From: Nitrospira sp.
GTDB taxonomy: Bacteria > Nitrospirota > Nitrospiria > Nitrospirales > Nitrospiraceae
Assembly: GCA_029194665.1 (NCBI GenBank)
Contig: JARFXO010000004.1
Coordinates: 434,001-498,000 of the forward strand
DNA: 64,000 bases
Direction of reading: 5' to 3'
The translations under genes and the position numbers were made by a program. Under the pieces are notes generated by a model. It had not been told where the DNA came from and made no database searches. It was given only the letters and a program-made list of their open reading frames with translations. Positions 25,151 to 35,257 of the stretch are shown here, piece by piece. Each line of letters begins with the position of its first letter. The first letter of the stretch is position 1.

Positions 25151-25873
25151 ATGATCATCATTCCGGCAATTGATCTGAAGGATGGGCGCTGCGTTCGGTT
25201 GCGTCAAGGCGATATGGCTGCAGAAACCGTCTATGCTTATGACGTTGCCGAGGTTGCCCGTAAGTGGCAACAGAGTGGAGCCAGTCTGATCCATGTGGTC
25301 GATCTGAACGGAGCGGTTGACGGCGAACCCAAAAACTTAGGGCAGATCCAGTCCATCATAAAATCGGTCACTGCGCTTGTTCAGGTCGGTGGCGGCATCA
25401 GAACCGTTGAGACAGTTCGGCAGTATCTGCATGCCGGTGTCTCCCGCGTGGTGCTCGGCACGGCTGCACTCACCAATCGGGCGCTCCTCGATCAAGCTTG
25501 CCGGGAATTTCCTCGGCGGATCGTGCTCGGCCTCGATGCGCGCGAGGGACGAGTTGCCGTCAAGGGCTGGACCGCGGTGTCGGATATCAAAGCGATGGAT
25601 CTGTTGAAAGAACTAGCGGGCTGTCCGATTGCTGCCGTCATCTATACGGATATCGCGCGTGATGGAATGCTGAATGGCCCCAACCTTTCCACGCTGAAAG
25701 AAATCGTTGAATTCTCCTCGTTTCCGGTGATTGCATCGGGAGGGATCACGTCTCTGGATGATCTGAAAGCTGTACGATCGATCGGCCCTAAAATCGAGGG
25801 AGCGATCATTGGCAAAGCACTCTATGACGGCAAACTGGATTACCAAGCCGCTGTGGCGGCGCTTTCTCGCTAA
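25151..25873 (+). CDS. hisA: ProFAR isomerase
   Basis: 240 residues, a (beta/alpha)8 barrel: [19 protein letters not shown] with the catalytic Asp, [34 protein letters not shown] (phosphate loop), and [18 protein letters not shown] with the second catalytic Asp. It isomerises the formimino-linked ribotide in histidine biosynthesis. It starts with a spacing of 29 bases after the lipoprotein and ends 10 bases before the hisF start. Confidence 0.97.
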   Translation: MIIIPAIDLKDGRCVRLRQGDMAAETVYAYDVAEVARKWQQSGASLIHVVDLNGAVDGEPKNLGQIQSIIKSVTALVQVGGGIRTVETVRQYLHAGVSRVVLGTAALTNRALLDQACREFPRRIVLGLDAREGRVAVKGWTAVSDIKAMDLLKELAGCPIAAVIYTDIARDGMLNGPNLSTLKEIVEFSSFPVIASGGITSLDDLKAVRSIGPKIEGAIIGKALYDGKLDYQAAVAALSR

Positions 25874-25883
25874 CCAGCGCCAC

Positions 25884-26663
25884 ATGCTGACCAAGCGCAT
25901 CATTCCCTGTCTGGACGTCAAAGAGGGCCGCGTAGTCAAGGGTGTCAGTTTTGTGAATCTTCGCGATGCCGGCGATCCGGTCGAAGCGGCAGCGGGGTAT
26001 GATCATGAAGGAGCGGACGAACTCTGTTTTCTCGATATTACAGCCTCACATGAAAATCGGAAGACGATCATCGACGTCGTCGAACGCACGGCTGCGCGGG
26101 TCTTTATGCCGGTGACGGTCGGTGGGGGCGTGGGAACCCTCGACGATATTCGGGCCTTGTTGAACGCCGGAGCAGATAAGGTCAGCATCAATACCGCGGC
26201 AGTTCGACGGCCCGAGTTTGTCAGGGAAGCCGCTCAACGTTTCGGGACGCAATGCATCGTCGTTGCCATCGACGCCAAGCGTGTAGCGAGTGATCGCTGG
26301 GAGGTCTTCACGCACGGCGGTCGCCATGCGACGGGACTTGATGCGGTCGAGTGGGCAAAGCGGATGGACCAATACGGGGCTGGAGAGATCTTATTGACCA
26401 GCATGGATCAGGATGGCCGGCAAACCGGGTACGATTTGGACCTGACGGCTGCCGTGTCCGGCGCTCTGTCCATTCCTGTCATCGCATCGGGCGGAGTCGG
26501 GACGCTCGACCACCTCTACGATGGTTTTGTGAAAGGGAAAGCGGACGCAGTCCTGGCCGCTTCGATTTTTCATTTTCGGACCTATACGATCTCCCAGGCG
26601 AAAGCGTATCTACGGGAACGTGGTGTCCCCGTCCGATCAGATCATCTTCCTCGAGAGGCATGA
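25884..26663 (+). CDS. hisF: Imidazole glycerol phosphate synthase, cyclase subunit
   Basis: 259 residues from ATG 25884 ([23 protein letters not shown]); the frame opens earlier at 25809 but overlaps hisA and lacks homology there. The catalytic Asp in CLDVK and the second in [14 protein letters not shown] are present, with [17 protein letters not shown] and [15 protein letters not shown] as phosphate loops. With HisH it makes IGP and AICAR. It runs straight into hisIE. Confidence 0.97.
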   Translation: MLTKRIIPCLDVKEGRVVKGVSFVNLRDAGDPVEAAAGYDHEGADELCFLDITASHENRKTIIDVVERTAARVFMPVTVGGGVGTLDDIRALLNAGADKVSINTAAVRRPEFVREAAQRFGTQCIVVAIDAKRVASDRWEVFTHGGRHATGLDAVEWAKRMDQYGAGEILLTSMDQDGRQTGYDLDLTAAVSGALSIPVIASGGVGTLDHLYDGFVKGKADAVLAASIFHFRTYTISQAKAYLRERGVPVRSDHLPREA

Positions 26664-26667
26664 CACG

Positions 26668-27336
26668 ATGGGGCAGGGAATGGCAGGTCAGTTCCAGTTC
26701 GACAGCGAGAGTCTTCTCCCGGCCGTCATTCAGGATTGGCTCGACGGGACAGTGCTGATGCTCGGGTACATGAACCAAGAAGCTCTCGCGAAGACGGTTG
26801 CGACCAGGAGGGTGCACTTCTGGAGTCGGTCTCGAAACAAACTCTGGGAAAAAGGCGAAACATCCGGTCATACGCTACACGTGAAAGAACTCTTTATTGA
26901 CTGCGATTGCGATACCATTTTGGTGAAGGCCCAACCAGCTGGGCCCACTTGTCATACAGGCGAGCGAGCCTGCTTCTTCTCTGGAATAGACGAACAAGGC
27001 CACGTTGTTCATCGAACGGCGCAAGATGCGCAGGGTGGAATTCTTGAAAGTGTCCTGCGGACGATACGGGAGCGCCGCGCCGCCCCTCAGACCGGTTCCT
27101 ATACCTCAAAGCTATTCGAGGGAGGGCATGACAAGATTCTGAAAAAGGTGGCGGAGGAGGCGGGCGAGGTGCTATTGGCCTCGAAAGGCGGCAAGAAAGA
27201 AGAAGTCGTCTATGAGGTGGCGGATCTGTTTTTCCATATCCTGATGGTACTGGGGTATCATGATCTGGCGCTACCAGATGTCTATCAAGAGTTAGGGAAG
27301 CGATTCGGCAAGTCCGGGTTGAGGACGGAGAAGTGA
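26668..27336 (+). CDS. hisIE: Bifunctional PR-AMP cyclohydrolase / PR-ATP pyrophosphatase
   Basis: 222 residues from ATG 26668, four bases after the hisF stop. The HisI part has LMLGYMNQEALAKT, HFWSRSRNKLWEKGETSGH and DCDCDTILVKAQPAGPTCHTG with the zinc/magnesium-binding Cys and Asp residues. The HisE part has SYTSKLFEGGHDKILKKVAEEAGEVLLAS and YEVADLFFHILMVLG, the helical pyrophosphatase core. The fusion order I-E is the common one. It is the last his gene of this string. Confidence 0.96.
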   Translation: MGQGMAGQFQFDSESLLPAVIQDWLDGTVLMLGYMNQEALAKTVATRRVHFWSRSRNKLWEKGETSGHTLHVKELFIDCDCDTILVKAQPAGPTCHTGERACFFSGIDEQGHVVHRTAQDAQGGILESVLRTIRERRAAPQTGSYTSKLFEGGHDKILKKVAEEAGEVLLASKGGKKEEVVYEVADLFFHILMVLGYHDLALPDVYQELGKRFGKSGLRTEK

Positions 27337-27346
27337 GGAACCGGCT

Positions 27347-27691
27347 ATGAGCGACTGTTTGTTCTGCAGGGTTGTGGCGAAGACCATCCCGGCCAAGGTT
27401 GTTCATGAGGACGACCAGACCCTGGCCTTTGACGACATCCATCCCCAGGCACCGGTGCATACCCTGGTGATTCCCAAACGACATGTGGCCTCTATTCAAG
27501 ACCTGGGCGAGTCAGATCAGGCGCTGCTGGCACAATTGCTGCTCGCCTGTAGGAAAGTCGCGAATGACAAAGGGTTAGCCGACTCGGGGTTCCGTCTCGT
27601 AGCGAACACCGGACGAAATGGAGGTCAAACCGTCTTCCATCTGCATTTCCACGTGATGGGCGGCCGTCATATGGCCTGGCCTCCAGGGTGA
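27347..27691 (+). CDS. HIT family nucleotide-binding hydrolase
   Basis: 114 residues: CLFCRVVAKTIPAKVVHEDDQTLAFDDIHPQAPVHTLVIPKRH and the histidine triad FHLHFHVMGG. This is the HinT/PKCI branch, which hydrolyses adenosine phosphoramidates. The CxxC pair at the N-terminus may bind zinc. It follows hisIE by 10 bases, so it is probably the last gene of the his transcript. No terminator is obvious before the dnaG promoter. Confidence 0.93.
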   Translation: MSDCLFCRVVAKTIPAKVVHEDDQTLAFDDIHPQAPVHTLVIPKRHVASIQDLGESDQALLAQLLLACRKVANDKGLADSGFRLVANTGRNGGQTVFHLHFHVMGGRHMAWPPG

Positions 27692-27705
27692 CAGAATTCT
27701 CTGAA

Positions 27706-27735
27706 TTGACAGATTTTGAGCCCGTCTGTTAATCT
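27706..27735 (+). promoter_or_regulatory. Candidate sigma-70 promoter for dnaG-rpoD
   Basis: TTGACA (27706-27711) and TAATCT (27730-27735) are 18 bases apart, starting 15 bases after the HIT stop. Transcription would begin near 27742. Confidence 0.6.
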
Positions 27736-27812
27736 GACCGGTCAATATTCCTATTACTTATCAACCGACTCGTCCGGTCGTGCACGACGGGAATGTAGGA
27801 GCTGCGACTCTG

Positions 27813-29636
27813 GTGGGCCGAGGCTTGATTGCGGACGAGATCAAGAATCGAATAAAAGATCGGGTAGATATTGCGGATGTCGTCGGGCGCCATATCTCGC
27901 TGAGGAGGGCAGGTCAGAACCTCGTGGGGTTGTGCCCGTTTCATCAGGAAAAGAGCCCCTCTTTCTCCGTTAGTCCATCCAAACAAATGTTTTACTGTTT
28001 CGGCTGCAAGGCTGGGGGAGATGTCTTTGCCTTTCTGACCAAAATTACCGGGGCAACCTTTCCGGAGGTGCTTCGGGAGCTTGGAGACAAGGTGGGCATC
28101 GTGTTGGAAGAGTCTCCTGCGGAACGAATGCAACGTGGGCAGACCCATCGCATTGAAGAAATGAACCGCGCTTCCATGACGTGGTTTCAAGACAATCTTC
28201 GCGATCCGCAAATCGGTGCCACGGCTCGTGAATACCTGAACAGACGAGGCATCCTACAATCGACCGTGGAGTCGTTCCAACTTGGAGTGTCGTCCGCAGA
28301 GTGGGACGGGTTGTTCAAGTCCCTTACTCGAAAAGGATTCTCTCACAGCGAGATCATGACGGCTGGGCTCGGAAGCCCGAGATCAAACGGTAACGGCTAT
28401 TACGACAAGTTTCATGGGCGGCTCATGTTCACAATCACCGATCTGCGCAAGCGCGTGGTGGGATTCGGCGGCCGTGTGTTGGACGACCGCACGCCCAAGT
28501 ACCTCAATTCGCCCGATACGCCGTTGTTTAAGAAGGGCCAGACCCTCTTCGCCTTCGATCAGGCGCGTGAGGCGATCGGGCGGACCAAGACGGTGATCGT
28601 CGTCGAAGGGTATTTCGACGCGATCGCGCTCCACCAGGCTGGGCTCACCCATACCGTCGCCACGCTGGGGACGGCCTTGACGGCTGAACATATTCATGCC
28701 CTGCGGCGGTTTGCCGACAAGGTTGTGTTGCTCTTTGACCCTGATGCAGCCGGTGTGCGAGCCGCCTTGAGAGGATTGGATCTTTTCGTCAACAGCGGAT
28801 TGGGCGTCAAAGTCGTCACCCTTCCGGTTGGTGAGGACCCTGATACGTTTGTGCACAAGGAAGGTGCCGGGGCGTTTACCCAGCTGGAAGCGGCAGCTCC
28901 GAGTCTCTTGGACTATGCGCTGAATCACAGAATCAAGGAGGCCGACGATGGCTCGCTGGAAAGCCGCATCCGAAGCGTCGATGAGGTGCTGCGAATTCTG
29001 CAGAAGAGCGAGCATCCGATCGAGCGGCAGGAGCGCATCAAAATCGTGTCGGAACGACTGAGGATCAGCGAGGCCCGGCTGATCGAGCGCTATCCGGCGC
29101 TGCTGGCTCAGCCCAAAGGAGGCGCGGAAGCGCCGCGCGCGCAGCCCGCACGGGGAACTCCGCACAATGCCCTATTCAAAGGGCTCCCTGAAGAGCGGGA
29201 TCTGCTCTTACTGTTGCTGCACGGAAAACTAGCGCCTGCCGATGTCCGTCGCCTGCGGCCGGAGTCCTTTACCGTCGCGCCTTGCCGCAAGCTCGTCGAG
29301 ATCGCGCTCGCCCATGTGGATCGTGACGGGCGTATTCAGGTCCAGCCGGTATTGGATGAGTCGGTGGCCGATCTCGATTGTGGTGCTCTGGCGACGGAAT
29401 TGTCGATGCGCGAAGATCATTTCGACGATGTGCCGGCGCACATTGCGGCTTGTTTTGACCGTCTGGACCGAAAGCGATCGGAGCAGGTCATGGGCGAGCT
29501 CATTGCCAGACTGAAAACGGCTGAACGCGAAGGCCGGGTTGACGAGGCGCGCCTACTGAATATGCAGATCAATGAGGTACGGATGCGGAAAGCCGGCACG
29601 CCGACCGCCGGTGTGGTTTCATTGGTGAAGGAGTAG
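27813..29636 (+). CDS. dnaG: DNA primase
   Basis: About 607 residues. GTG 27813 is favoured because AGGAG lies about 11 bases upstream; an in-frame GTG at 27780 is another candidate. The zinc-binding domain ([25 protein letters not shown]) is followed by the TOPRIM core with [15 protein letters not shown] and [13 protein letters not shown], the catalytic acidic residues. The C-terminal helicase-interaction region is long and low in conservation. It synthesises RNA primers at the replication fork. The stop is two bases from the rpoD start, so the pair forms a reduced macromolecular-synthesis operon without rpsU. Confidence 0.96.
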   Translation: MGRGLIADEIKNRIKDRVDIADVVGRHISLRRAGQNLVGLCPFHQEKSPSFSVSPSKQMFYCFGCKAGGDVFAFLTKITGATFPEVLRELGDKVGIVLEESPAERMQRGQTHRIEEMNRASMTWFQDNLRDPQIGATAREYLNRRGILQSTVESFQLGVSSAEWDGLFKSLTRKGFSHSEIMTAGLGSPRSNGNGYYDKFHGRLMFTITDLRKRVVGFGGRVLDDRTPKYLNSPDTPLFKKGQTLFAFDQAREAIGRTKTVIVVEGYFDAIALHQAGLTHTVATLGTALTAEHIHALRRFADKVVLLFDPDAAGVRAALRGLDLFVNSGLGVKVVTLPVGEDPDTFVHKEGAGAFTQLEAAAPSLLDYALNHRIKEADDGSLESRIRSVDEVLRILQKSEHPIERQERIKIVSERLRISEARLIERYPALLAQPKGGAEAPRAQPARGTPHNALFKGLPEERDLLLLLLHGKLAPADVRRLRPESFTVAPCRKLVEIALAHVDRDGRIQVQPVLDESVADLDCGALATELSMREDHFDDVPAHIAACFDRLDRKRSEQVMGELIARLKTAEREGRVDEARLLNMQINEVRMRKAGTPTAGVVSLVKE

Positions 29637-29638
29637 TC

Positions 29639-31453
29639 ATGTCGAAACAAGAGTTGCTCGGTGAGGTGAAGAAGCTGATCACGATGGGAAAGGAAAAGGG
29701 GTTTCTGACGTATGACGAGCTCAACAGCACCTTGCCCGCTGAAGTTGTGTCGTCTGATCAGTTCGGCAGCATAATGGCGATGTTCGGTGAAATGGATATC
29801 GAGATCATCGAGGCGGGCGATGGGGATCGGTCTCAGAAACGATCCGATGGCGAAGTGGGCGAAGATGTGGAAGATGTCGAATCGGATTCCGAGGAGGAAA
29901 ACGATAAGGCAATTGATCTGACGCCTGGCGCCCTCAGTCGCACCGACGATCCCGTGCGGCTTTATCTCAAGGAAATGGGGAGTGTGGCTCTCCTCAGCCG
30001 CGAAGGCGAGATCGAAATCGCAAAGCGGATTGAAGAGGGGAAAAACGATATTGCTTCGGTGATCTATGGCATGCCGATGACCATCGAATTCGTCTTGGCT
30101 CTTCGGGATCAGCTCAAGAACGCCAAAATCGACGTGCGCGAGATCGTGCCGGTCCAGGAGACCGAAGAGGATTTTGAGGAAGACCAGCCACCGGTGGAGC
30201 GGGATTATGAGGAATTGCGAGTCAAGACGCTGGAGTCGTTGAATGCCGTGCGGAAGGTCTCGCTTGCGCTGAAGGCGATGGCCGAAAAGAGCAAGCCTCT
30301 CGGCAATGATCCGGTCAAGCAAAAGAAGTTCAAGAAGCAGTTCGATGCGATCCGCCAGCAAGTGGTGAACAAAATCGAATCGGTCAACCTCCATGGGGTG
30401 CTCAAAGACCGAATGGTCCAGCGTGTCCGCGATCTGGCGGTACAGATCCGCGTCGCCGAACGGGAAGCGATCAGCTGCCAACGGCGGATCGGTGTGGGGG
30501 GCGAGGCCGGTGCCGAACTGCTGAGGAAGATGTGCCGGAGCCGTCAGGACTTCATGGCGGTCAGGCGGAAGACCGGAGTGTCGGAAGAAGCTCTGGTCGA
30601 GATTCGGAAGGTTTACCAAACCGCCAAGGCGAAGATACGCCAGCTGGAAACGGAAGAGGCGCTTGTTCCGGCTGAAGAAATCAAGGATGCGGTCAAGCAT
30701 CTCGATTTGGCCGAAGAGAGGGTGAAGCGTGGGAAGGCGGAGTTGGTCGAGGCGAATTTGAGGCTCGTGGTCAGCATCGCAAAGAAATACACGAACCGAG
30801 GGCTTCAGTTCCTCGATTTGATTCAGGAAGGCAATATCGGGTTGATGAAGGCGGTGGACAAGTTCGAATATAAGCGCGGGTATAAGTTCAGCACCTACGC
30901 GACTTGGTGGATTCGTCAGGCGATCACCCGAGCCATTGCGGACCAAGCACGCACGATCAGGATTCCGGTTCACATGATCGAAACAATCAATAAGCTCATT
31001 CGGACCTCCCGGCACCTCGTGCAGAAGTTGGGTCGCGAGCCTCTGCCCGAAGAGATCGCCGAGCGCATGGATCTGCCGTTGGACAAAGTCCGGAAGATCC
31101 TCAAAATCGCCCGCGAGCCCATCTCGCTCGAAACGCCGATCGGTGAGGAGGAAGACAGCCATCTGGGCGATTTCATCGAGGACAAGAAGGCCGTGTCTCC
31201 GCTGGAAGCGGCTATTCGCTACGACTTGCAACGACAGATCAACAGCGCCTTGGAAACCTTGACGCCTCGTGAGGAGAAGGTGCTGCGCAAGCGGTTCGGT
31301 ATCGGCGAAGCAACCGATCATACCTTGGAAGAAGTCGGACAGGATTTTGAAGTCACCCGTGAACGCATCAGGCAAATCGAAGCCAAGGCCTTGAGGAAAT
31401 TACGACATCCGAGCCGTAGTAAAAAGCTGAGGAGTTTTGTCGAGACTTTATAG
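29639..31453 (+). CDS. rpoD: RNA polymerase primary sigma factor (sigma-70)
   Basis: 604 residues. Region 1.1 at the N-terminus ([32 protein letters not shown]), an acidic linker, region 1.2 ([31 protein letters not shown]), a large non-conserved region, regions 2.1-2.4 ([51 protein letters not shown]), region 3 and region 4.2 ([27 protein letters not shown]). This is the housekeeping sigma factor. A 652-residue frame on the opposite strand over this gene is a shadow of its GC-rich codon usage. Confidence 0.97.
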   Translation: MSKQELLGEVKKLITMGKEKGFLTYDELNSTLPAEVVSSDQFGSIMAMFGEMDIEIIEAGDGDRSQKRSDGEVGEDVEDVESDSEEENDKAIDLTPGALSRTDDPVRLYLKEMGSVALLSREGEIEIAKRIEEGKNDIASVIYGMPMTIEFVLALRDQLKNAKIDVREIVPVQETEEDFEEDQPPVERDYEELRVKTLESLNAVRKVSLALKAMAEKSKPLGNDPVKQKKFKKQFDAIRQQVVNKIESVNLHGVLKDRMVQRVRDLAVQIRVAEREAISCQRRIGVGGEAGAELLRKMCRSRQDFMAVRRKTGVSEEALVEIRKVYQTAKAKIRQLETEEALVPAEEIKDAVKHLDLAEERVKRGKAELVEANLRLVVSIAKKYTNRGLQFLDLIQEGNIGLMKAVDKFEYKRGYKFSTYATWWIRQAITRAIADQARTIRIPVHMIETINKLIRTSRHLVQKLGREPLPEEIAERMDLPLDKVRKILKIAREPISLETPIGEEEDSHLGDFIEDKKAVSPLEAAIRYDLQRQINSALETLTPREEKVLRKRFGIGEATDHTLEEVGQDFEVTRERIRQIEAKALRKLRHPSRSKKLRSFVETL

Positions 31454-31610
31454 GTTTCAGAGTTCAAGACGGCGTGATTTGACTCTGCTCGAAGCAGCAG
31501 CCTAGAATCCGTTTCAGGCCGAGGTTGAGGTTGAGGATGAAGCTTGAAGAAAGTCTGAGGATCCGGTTCCTAATGGTCGACCTCAGCCTGAGTTTTGAAC
31601 TTTCTGAAGG

Positions 31611-31687
31611 GGGCCCATAGCTCAGGTGGTTAGAGCGGCTGACTCATAATCAGCTGGTCCTAGGTTCAAGTCCTAGTGGGCCCACCA
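31611..31687 (+). tRNA. tRNA with CAU anticodon, probably tRNA-Ile2
   Basis: 77 bases from GGGCCCA to TGGGCCC-A-CCA. Anticodon loop CTCATAA between GCTGA and TCAGC; T arm GTTCAAGTCC; encoded CCA. CAU is shared by initiator Met, elongator Met and lysidine-modified Ile2. C at acceptor positions 4 and 5 (GGGCCCA) matches the TilS-recognised Ile2 type and not the U4-A69 of the elongator Met of E. coli, so Ile2 is favoured. It lies 157 bases after rpoD. Confidence 0.9.
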
Positions 31688-31741
31688 GTCTGGGCGGGTG
31701 CCTGACTCCTTCAGTGCCCCGGCATCGATGGAACGGATACG

Positions 31742-32515
31742 TTGAACCAAAAACTTTCCCCGCTCATTGAACTGCAAAAGCTCGATCTCCGAATCATGGA
31801 GATCGGTGAAATCCGCCGAAAAATCCCCGAACGTCTCGATGCTGCCGAGGCTCCTCTTCGAGAGGCAACGCAGGTCCTACGCGACACGAAGGTCGCCGTT
31901 GAGGCTGCCGTTAAAGAACGTCGCTCGCATGAAAAGGACCTGGAGGCGCATGAGGCGCACACAGACAAGATGAAATCGCACGCGACAAGTCTGAAGACCA
32001 ACAAGGAGTATCAGGCGCACTTGTTCGAGCTGGAGTTGGCGAGTAAGAAACGAGGAGATTTTGAAGAAAAGATCCTGTTGACGATGGAGAAGATCGACGA
32101 GTTACAGAAGACGCTCACGGAGCTTCAGGAAAAAGGAACAGCGCTTGAGCAGGTGTTCACACAGGAGAAGCAGAGACTGGACGCACAGGACAAGGAGCTT
32201 GCGACGGAATTGGCTCAACTCCAACTTCGTCATCGCGAGGCTTCAGTGCTGGTTGAGAAAGCTCTGCTCGATCGGTACAACCAGGTCAAGGCCTCGCGGA
32301 AAGACCACCCCCTTGCTGCCGTGCGTGACGGCATTTGTCTCGGGTGCCGTCTCCAGATCCCGCCGCAGCTTATCGCGCAGGTCAAACGGTCGGACGACTT
32401 GCATCTCTGCCCCTATTGCCGCCGGATCTTGTATTGGGAAGGGGAACCGATCACGGAAGGCGCTTCCGCCTTAGCAAACAAGCCCTCGGACCTCGAGGTG
32501 GGTGAATCGGCTTAG
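31742..32515 (+). CDS. Coiled-coil zinc-ribbon protein (DUF164/CdsZ type)
   Basis: 257 residues starting at TTG 31742 (MNQKLSPLIELQKLDLRIMEIGEI). A long coiled coil (LFELELASKKRGDFEEKILLTMEKIDELQKTLTELQEKG) is followed by a C-terminal zinc ribbon with C-x2-C pairs (GICLGCRLQIPPQL, then CPYCRRILYWEG). This layout matches the DUF164 / zf-RING_7 family; homologues in Chlamydia (CT398/CdsZ) contact sigma-54 and type III secretion, while others are linked to RNase HI partners. The function here is unassigned. Confidence 0.8.
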   Translation: MNQKLSPLIELQKLDLRIMEIGEIRRKIPERLDAAEAPLREATQVLRDTKVAVEAAVKERRSHEKDLEAHEAHTDKMKSHATSLKTNKEYQAHLFELELASKKRGDFEEKILLTMEKIDELQKTLTELQEKGTALEQVFTQEKQRLDAQDKELATELAQLQLRHREASVLVEKALLDRYNQVKASRKDHPLAAVRDGICLGCRLQIPPQLIAQVKRSDDLHLCPYCRRILYWEGEPITEGASALANKPSDLEVGESA

Positions 32516-32647
32516 GTCAGTCGTATCCCGCTCAGCCAGTATCCCACTCTGCACCGGGGGAAATACTCCATGAGGGTAGAATCGCCCGATCCACGTTGAA
32601 TCTAATCTAACGTGACACAAGGGTATCTTGTCCGATACGGGCAATGA

Positions 32648-32863
32648 TCGCCCTCTCACGGCAGTAGCTTCCTGACACAGCCCAAGCAGAATCGCCGCAC
32701 GCCATGGGACTGCGATCGCGCCCTGCATACGCGATGCAATGAGATCGAACGGCTGTTCCGCTGGCTCAAGGGATTTCGGCGCATCTCCTCGCGGTTTGAC
32801 AAGCTCGATGTCATGTTCGTCGCGTTCATCACGTTCGTGTTGATCGTTGATGACGTACGCTAG
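32648..32863 (+). pseudogene. IS5-family transposase remnant (C-terminus)
   Basis: In one frame ending at TAG 32861 the region reads QNRRTPWD, CNEIERLFRWLKGFRRISSRFDKLDVMF and ends ITFVLIVDDVR, the C-terminal part of IS5/IS427-group DDE transposases including the conserved Glu of NEIE. Nothing upstream restores the rest of the protein: an in-frame stop at 32645 lies just before the visible part. No terminal inverted repeats were found nearby. The stretch 32516-32977 holds no other feature. Confidence 0.8.
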
Positions 32864-32977
32864 CGTTAACAGATCCTAGAAGAGGACCACCTGCGTATCA
32901 ATTTCGATGCGGTCGTATCTGAATGGGATGCAGGAACGTAGCGGGCCGTCTGCAGGTAGTCAATCCTCAAGGAAAAT

Positions 32978-33646
32978 CTAGCTCAGCCCAGCCAGGACGG
33001 CTTGCGTAGTTTTAAAATGCAGTTTTGCCACTGATCCCAGTCGCTCCTGTCCGTGTTTCTTGATGATCATCCTGGCAGCGCGTTCGACGGCTGGAGAGGC
33101 GCCTTTGGGCAGTGTGGTTCCGACTTCGCCGGAAAGTTGTTTCAGCCGTATCAGAAACTCCGCTCGTGCTAGGACGGATGCCGCGGCGACTGCCAAATCC
33201 GATTCTGCTTTAGTCCGCTGCTCCAGCACGATCTTCCGCCCCTTTTCCTGCAGCGCATTGAGAATCAGCCGTTCGTCGCCGAACTGATCGGAGATGGCTC
33301 GCTCACAGGCCACGCCTCGCTCCAGCAGATTCTCCAACGCCTTGGCATGGCCCCAGGCGAGCAAGCGATTCAGATTTTTGATCTTGCTATAGAGTTCGTT
33401 ATACTTCTTCGGCCCGATCGCGATGATGCTGTGCGGGCAAATGGTCTTAATGTCGGGAGCGAGTTCCAAAATTCGGCCGTCGGAAATCTTCTTGCTGTCG
33501 CGGACTCCCATCAGCTTCAATTCGCCTTGCGTCGTTGCATCGACGAACACGGCTGCGATGACGAGGGGGCCAAAGTAATCGCCCTTTCCGGATTCGTCGA
33601 TGCCGATGCGTGCAATGGTGTTGCGAGGGTGTGACGCAGTCATCAT
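32978..33646 (-). CDS. rnhC: Ribonuclease HIII
   Basis: 222 residues. IGIDESGKGDYFGPLV is the RNase HIII form of the active-site start (Asp-Glu-Ser-Gly-Lys-Gly); VRDSKKISDGRI and LEQRTKAESDLAVAAASVLARAEF with the late acidic residue complete the metal site. The N-terminal TBP-like domain of classical RnhC is absent: the protein begins immediately at the catalytic domain and is thus short for the family. It removes RNA from DNA hybrids. It is encoded against the direction of its neighbours, next to the transposase remnant. Confidence 0.88.
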   Translation of the reverse strand: MMTASHPRNTIARIGIDESGKGDYFGPLVIAAVFVDATTQGELKLMGVRDSKKISDGRILELAPDIKTICPHSIIAIGPKKYNELYSKIKNLNRLLAWGHAKALENLLERGVACERAISDQFGDERLILNALQEKGRKIVLEQRTKAESDLAVAAASVLARAEFLIRLKQLSGEVGTTLPKGASPAVERAARMIIKKHGQERLGSVAKLHFKTTQAVLAGLS

Positions 33647-33757
33647 GTTCGTGTTCTAGCTAGAAATCCCATTGAGGCGACGGTAATCTATCAACCGATT
33701 CTAGAGTGGTCAATCATGGGAGGATTTGTCGACCCAGACTTTGGCTGGAGGTTGTGG

Positions 33758-34627
33758 ATGAGGATGTGTGCCCAGAAGCTCATACGCACGACGACGGTCT
33801 TCTGTCTCCTGATGGGGGGAATCGGCCTCGCAGGGTGCGAAACCAACCCCTATACAGGCCGGTCACAACTGCTGATGACGTCGGTCAGCCAAGAAATGCA
33901 AATGGGGGCTCAGGCGTACAATCAGGTTAAGAGTGATCCAAAGCTGAGACCTTCCCAGGATCCGCGAGAGGTTGAACCGGTGAAACGGGTGGCGGCTCGG
34001 ATCGTCGAGGCCGCGAAACGGTCGAAATACGCAGAGATGGCTCAACAGTTTCAGTGGGAAGTCACGGTCATCAAGGATGATAAAACGGCGAACGCCTTTG
34101 CATTGCCTGGCGGGAAAATGGCGGTCTATACAGGTATTTTCCCCATGGCCAAAACGGAAGCCGGCTTGGCGGCGGTGATGGGGCATGAAGTGGTGCATGC
34201 CTTGGCTCGCCATGGCGCGGAACGCATGAGTCAAGGGCAAGTCGCGAAGATCGGGCTTCAGGTCGTCGGTGGGGCAGTCGGGATGTACAGCAAGAATCCC
34301 GCCCTGAGCCAGGCGACGATGGCGGCGTTGGGTGCAGGAGCGCAGGTCGGCGTGCTGCTCCCTTTCAGCCGGAAACATGAATCGGAGGCAGATTACGTGG
34401 GAATCCTTTTAGCCGCGGATGCCGGGTATGATCCACGTGAATCGGTTGCACTCTGGGAACGGATGGCGCAGGTATCGGGCGGTGAAGGTCCGGCAGAATT
34501 CTTGTCGACCCATCCGAGCCACGACACTCGAATCGAGCAATTGAAAGAGTGGATGCCTGAGGCGCTGGCCATCTATCACAAAAGAAAGCCGGTTCCCGCT
34601 GCTCCCTTACCGGAGGTTGGGAGGTAA
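33758..34627 (+). CDS. M48-family metallopeptidase lipoprotein
   Basis: 289 residues from ATG 33758 (GGAGG six bases upstream; ATG 33716 is less likely). A signal peptide ends in GGIGLAGCETNP with a lipobox Cys. MGHEVVHALARHGAERM is the HExxH zinc site (HEVVH) and KHESEADYVGI the downstream Glu ligand. The catalytic segment and ETNPYTGR resemble YcaL/LoiP, the periplasmic outer-membrane quality-control proteases. It probably degrades misassembled outer-membrane proteins. It precedes the RNase P RNA gene by about 85 bases. Confidence 0.93.
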   Translation: MRMCAQKLIRTTTVFCLLMGGIGLAGCETNPYTGRSQLLMTSVSQEMQMGAQAYNQVKSDPKLRPSQDPREVEPVKRVAARIVEAAKRSKYAEMAQQFQWEVTVIKDDKTANAFALPGGKMAVYTGIFPMAKTEAGLAAVMGHEVVHALARHGAERMSQGQVAKIGLQVVGGAVGMYSKNPALSQATMAALGAGAQVGVLLPFSRKHESEADYVGILLAADAGYDPRESVALWERMAQVSGGEGPAEFLSTHPSHDTRIEQLKEWMPEALAIYHKRKPVPAAPLPEVGR

Positions 34628-34677
34628 CCGGTTTCTAAACTTCCTGGAGCGACTGCGAATTGCCCTGATGAGTCTTC

Positions 34678-34706
34678 TTGTCACGACCTTCGGTATTGCT
34701 TATACT
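34678..34706 (+). promoter_or_regulatory. Sigma-70 promoter of the RNase P RNA gene
   Basis: TTGTCA (34678-34683) and TATACT (34701-34706), 17 bases apart; predicted start near 34713 agrees with the first base pair of the RNA. Confidence 0.8.
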
Positions 34707-34711
34707 GATTC

Positions 34712-35148
34712 GGCGTGGGTGGAGGACTGGATGGTCGCTCGGTGTCTCTAAACATCGAGAGGAAAGTCCGGACTCCATGGGCAGGGCGCTGGATAACGTC
34801 CAGGCGGAGCAATCCGACACCAGCACCACAGAAATCAAACCGCCGATGGCCAAGGCGATGGGATCCCATCTGGTCGCTGCGACTCAGGCAAGGGTGAAAC
34901 GGTGGGGTAAGAGCCCACCGCGGTGGTGGCGACATCACCGGCACGGTAAGCGTCGCCCGGAGCAAGGCCAAATAGGAAGACATGGGCGGGCTCTTCATGG
35001 GGCTCGTCGCACCGACTGGCCCGGTCGAGGTCTTCGGGTAGGTCGCTTGAGGTTCGAGGCAACTCGAATCCTAGAGAAATGATCATCCAAGCAAAGGGGA
35101 AACTTCTTTGCGGGACAGAATCCGGCTTATAGGTCTTCCGTCCACGCT
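34712..35148 (+). ncRNA. rnpB: RNase P RNA (M1 RNA)
   Basis: About 437 bases. The hallmark GAGGAAAGTCCGGACTCC of the catalytic core lies near 34759, and its partner ACAGAATCCGGCTTATAGG near the 3' end. The outermost helix P1 forms from GCGTGG at 34713 and CCACGC at 35142-35147. It is the bacterial A-type catalytic RNA that processes tRNA 5' ends. Short frames inside it (for example on the plus strand at 34715) are not genes. The gap from 34628 to 35370 is otherwise explained by this RNA and the ilvB leader. Confidence 0.95.
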
Positions 35149-35218
35149 CTTTATTCATGGAAGCTCCTTGTGCGAGGCCTTCGTTCTTTCTCTCAGAGGC
35201 CCACTGAGGGCGGCTGTA

Positions 35219-35247
35219 TTGACGGTCCTTCGTGAGGATGCTAGGAT
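35219..35247 (+). promoter_or_regulatory. Candidate sigma-70 promoter of ilvB
   Basis: TTGACG (35219-35224) and TAGGAT (35242-35247) are 17 bases apart, predicting a start near 35254 and a leader of about 117 bases. Confidence 0.55.
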
Positions 35248-35257
35248 CTCAAATCTT

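Noticed and set aside
29417-31375. A 652-residue open frame on the minus strand
   Set aside because: It lies entirely opposite rpoD and the end of dnaG; its composition is the reverse of GC-rich codons and it has no ribosome-binding site or homology I recognise.
31611-31687. Reading the CAU tRNA as initiator or elongator tRNA-Met
   Set aside because: The acceptor stem starts with G-C paired GGGCCCA, lacking the initiator mismatch, and has C4-G69 and C5-G68 as in Ile2; Met cannot be excluded without modification data.
34715-35082. Open frames overlapping the RNase P RNA
   Set aside because: The sequence is explained fully by the conserved RNase P RNA core and P1 helix.
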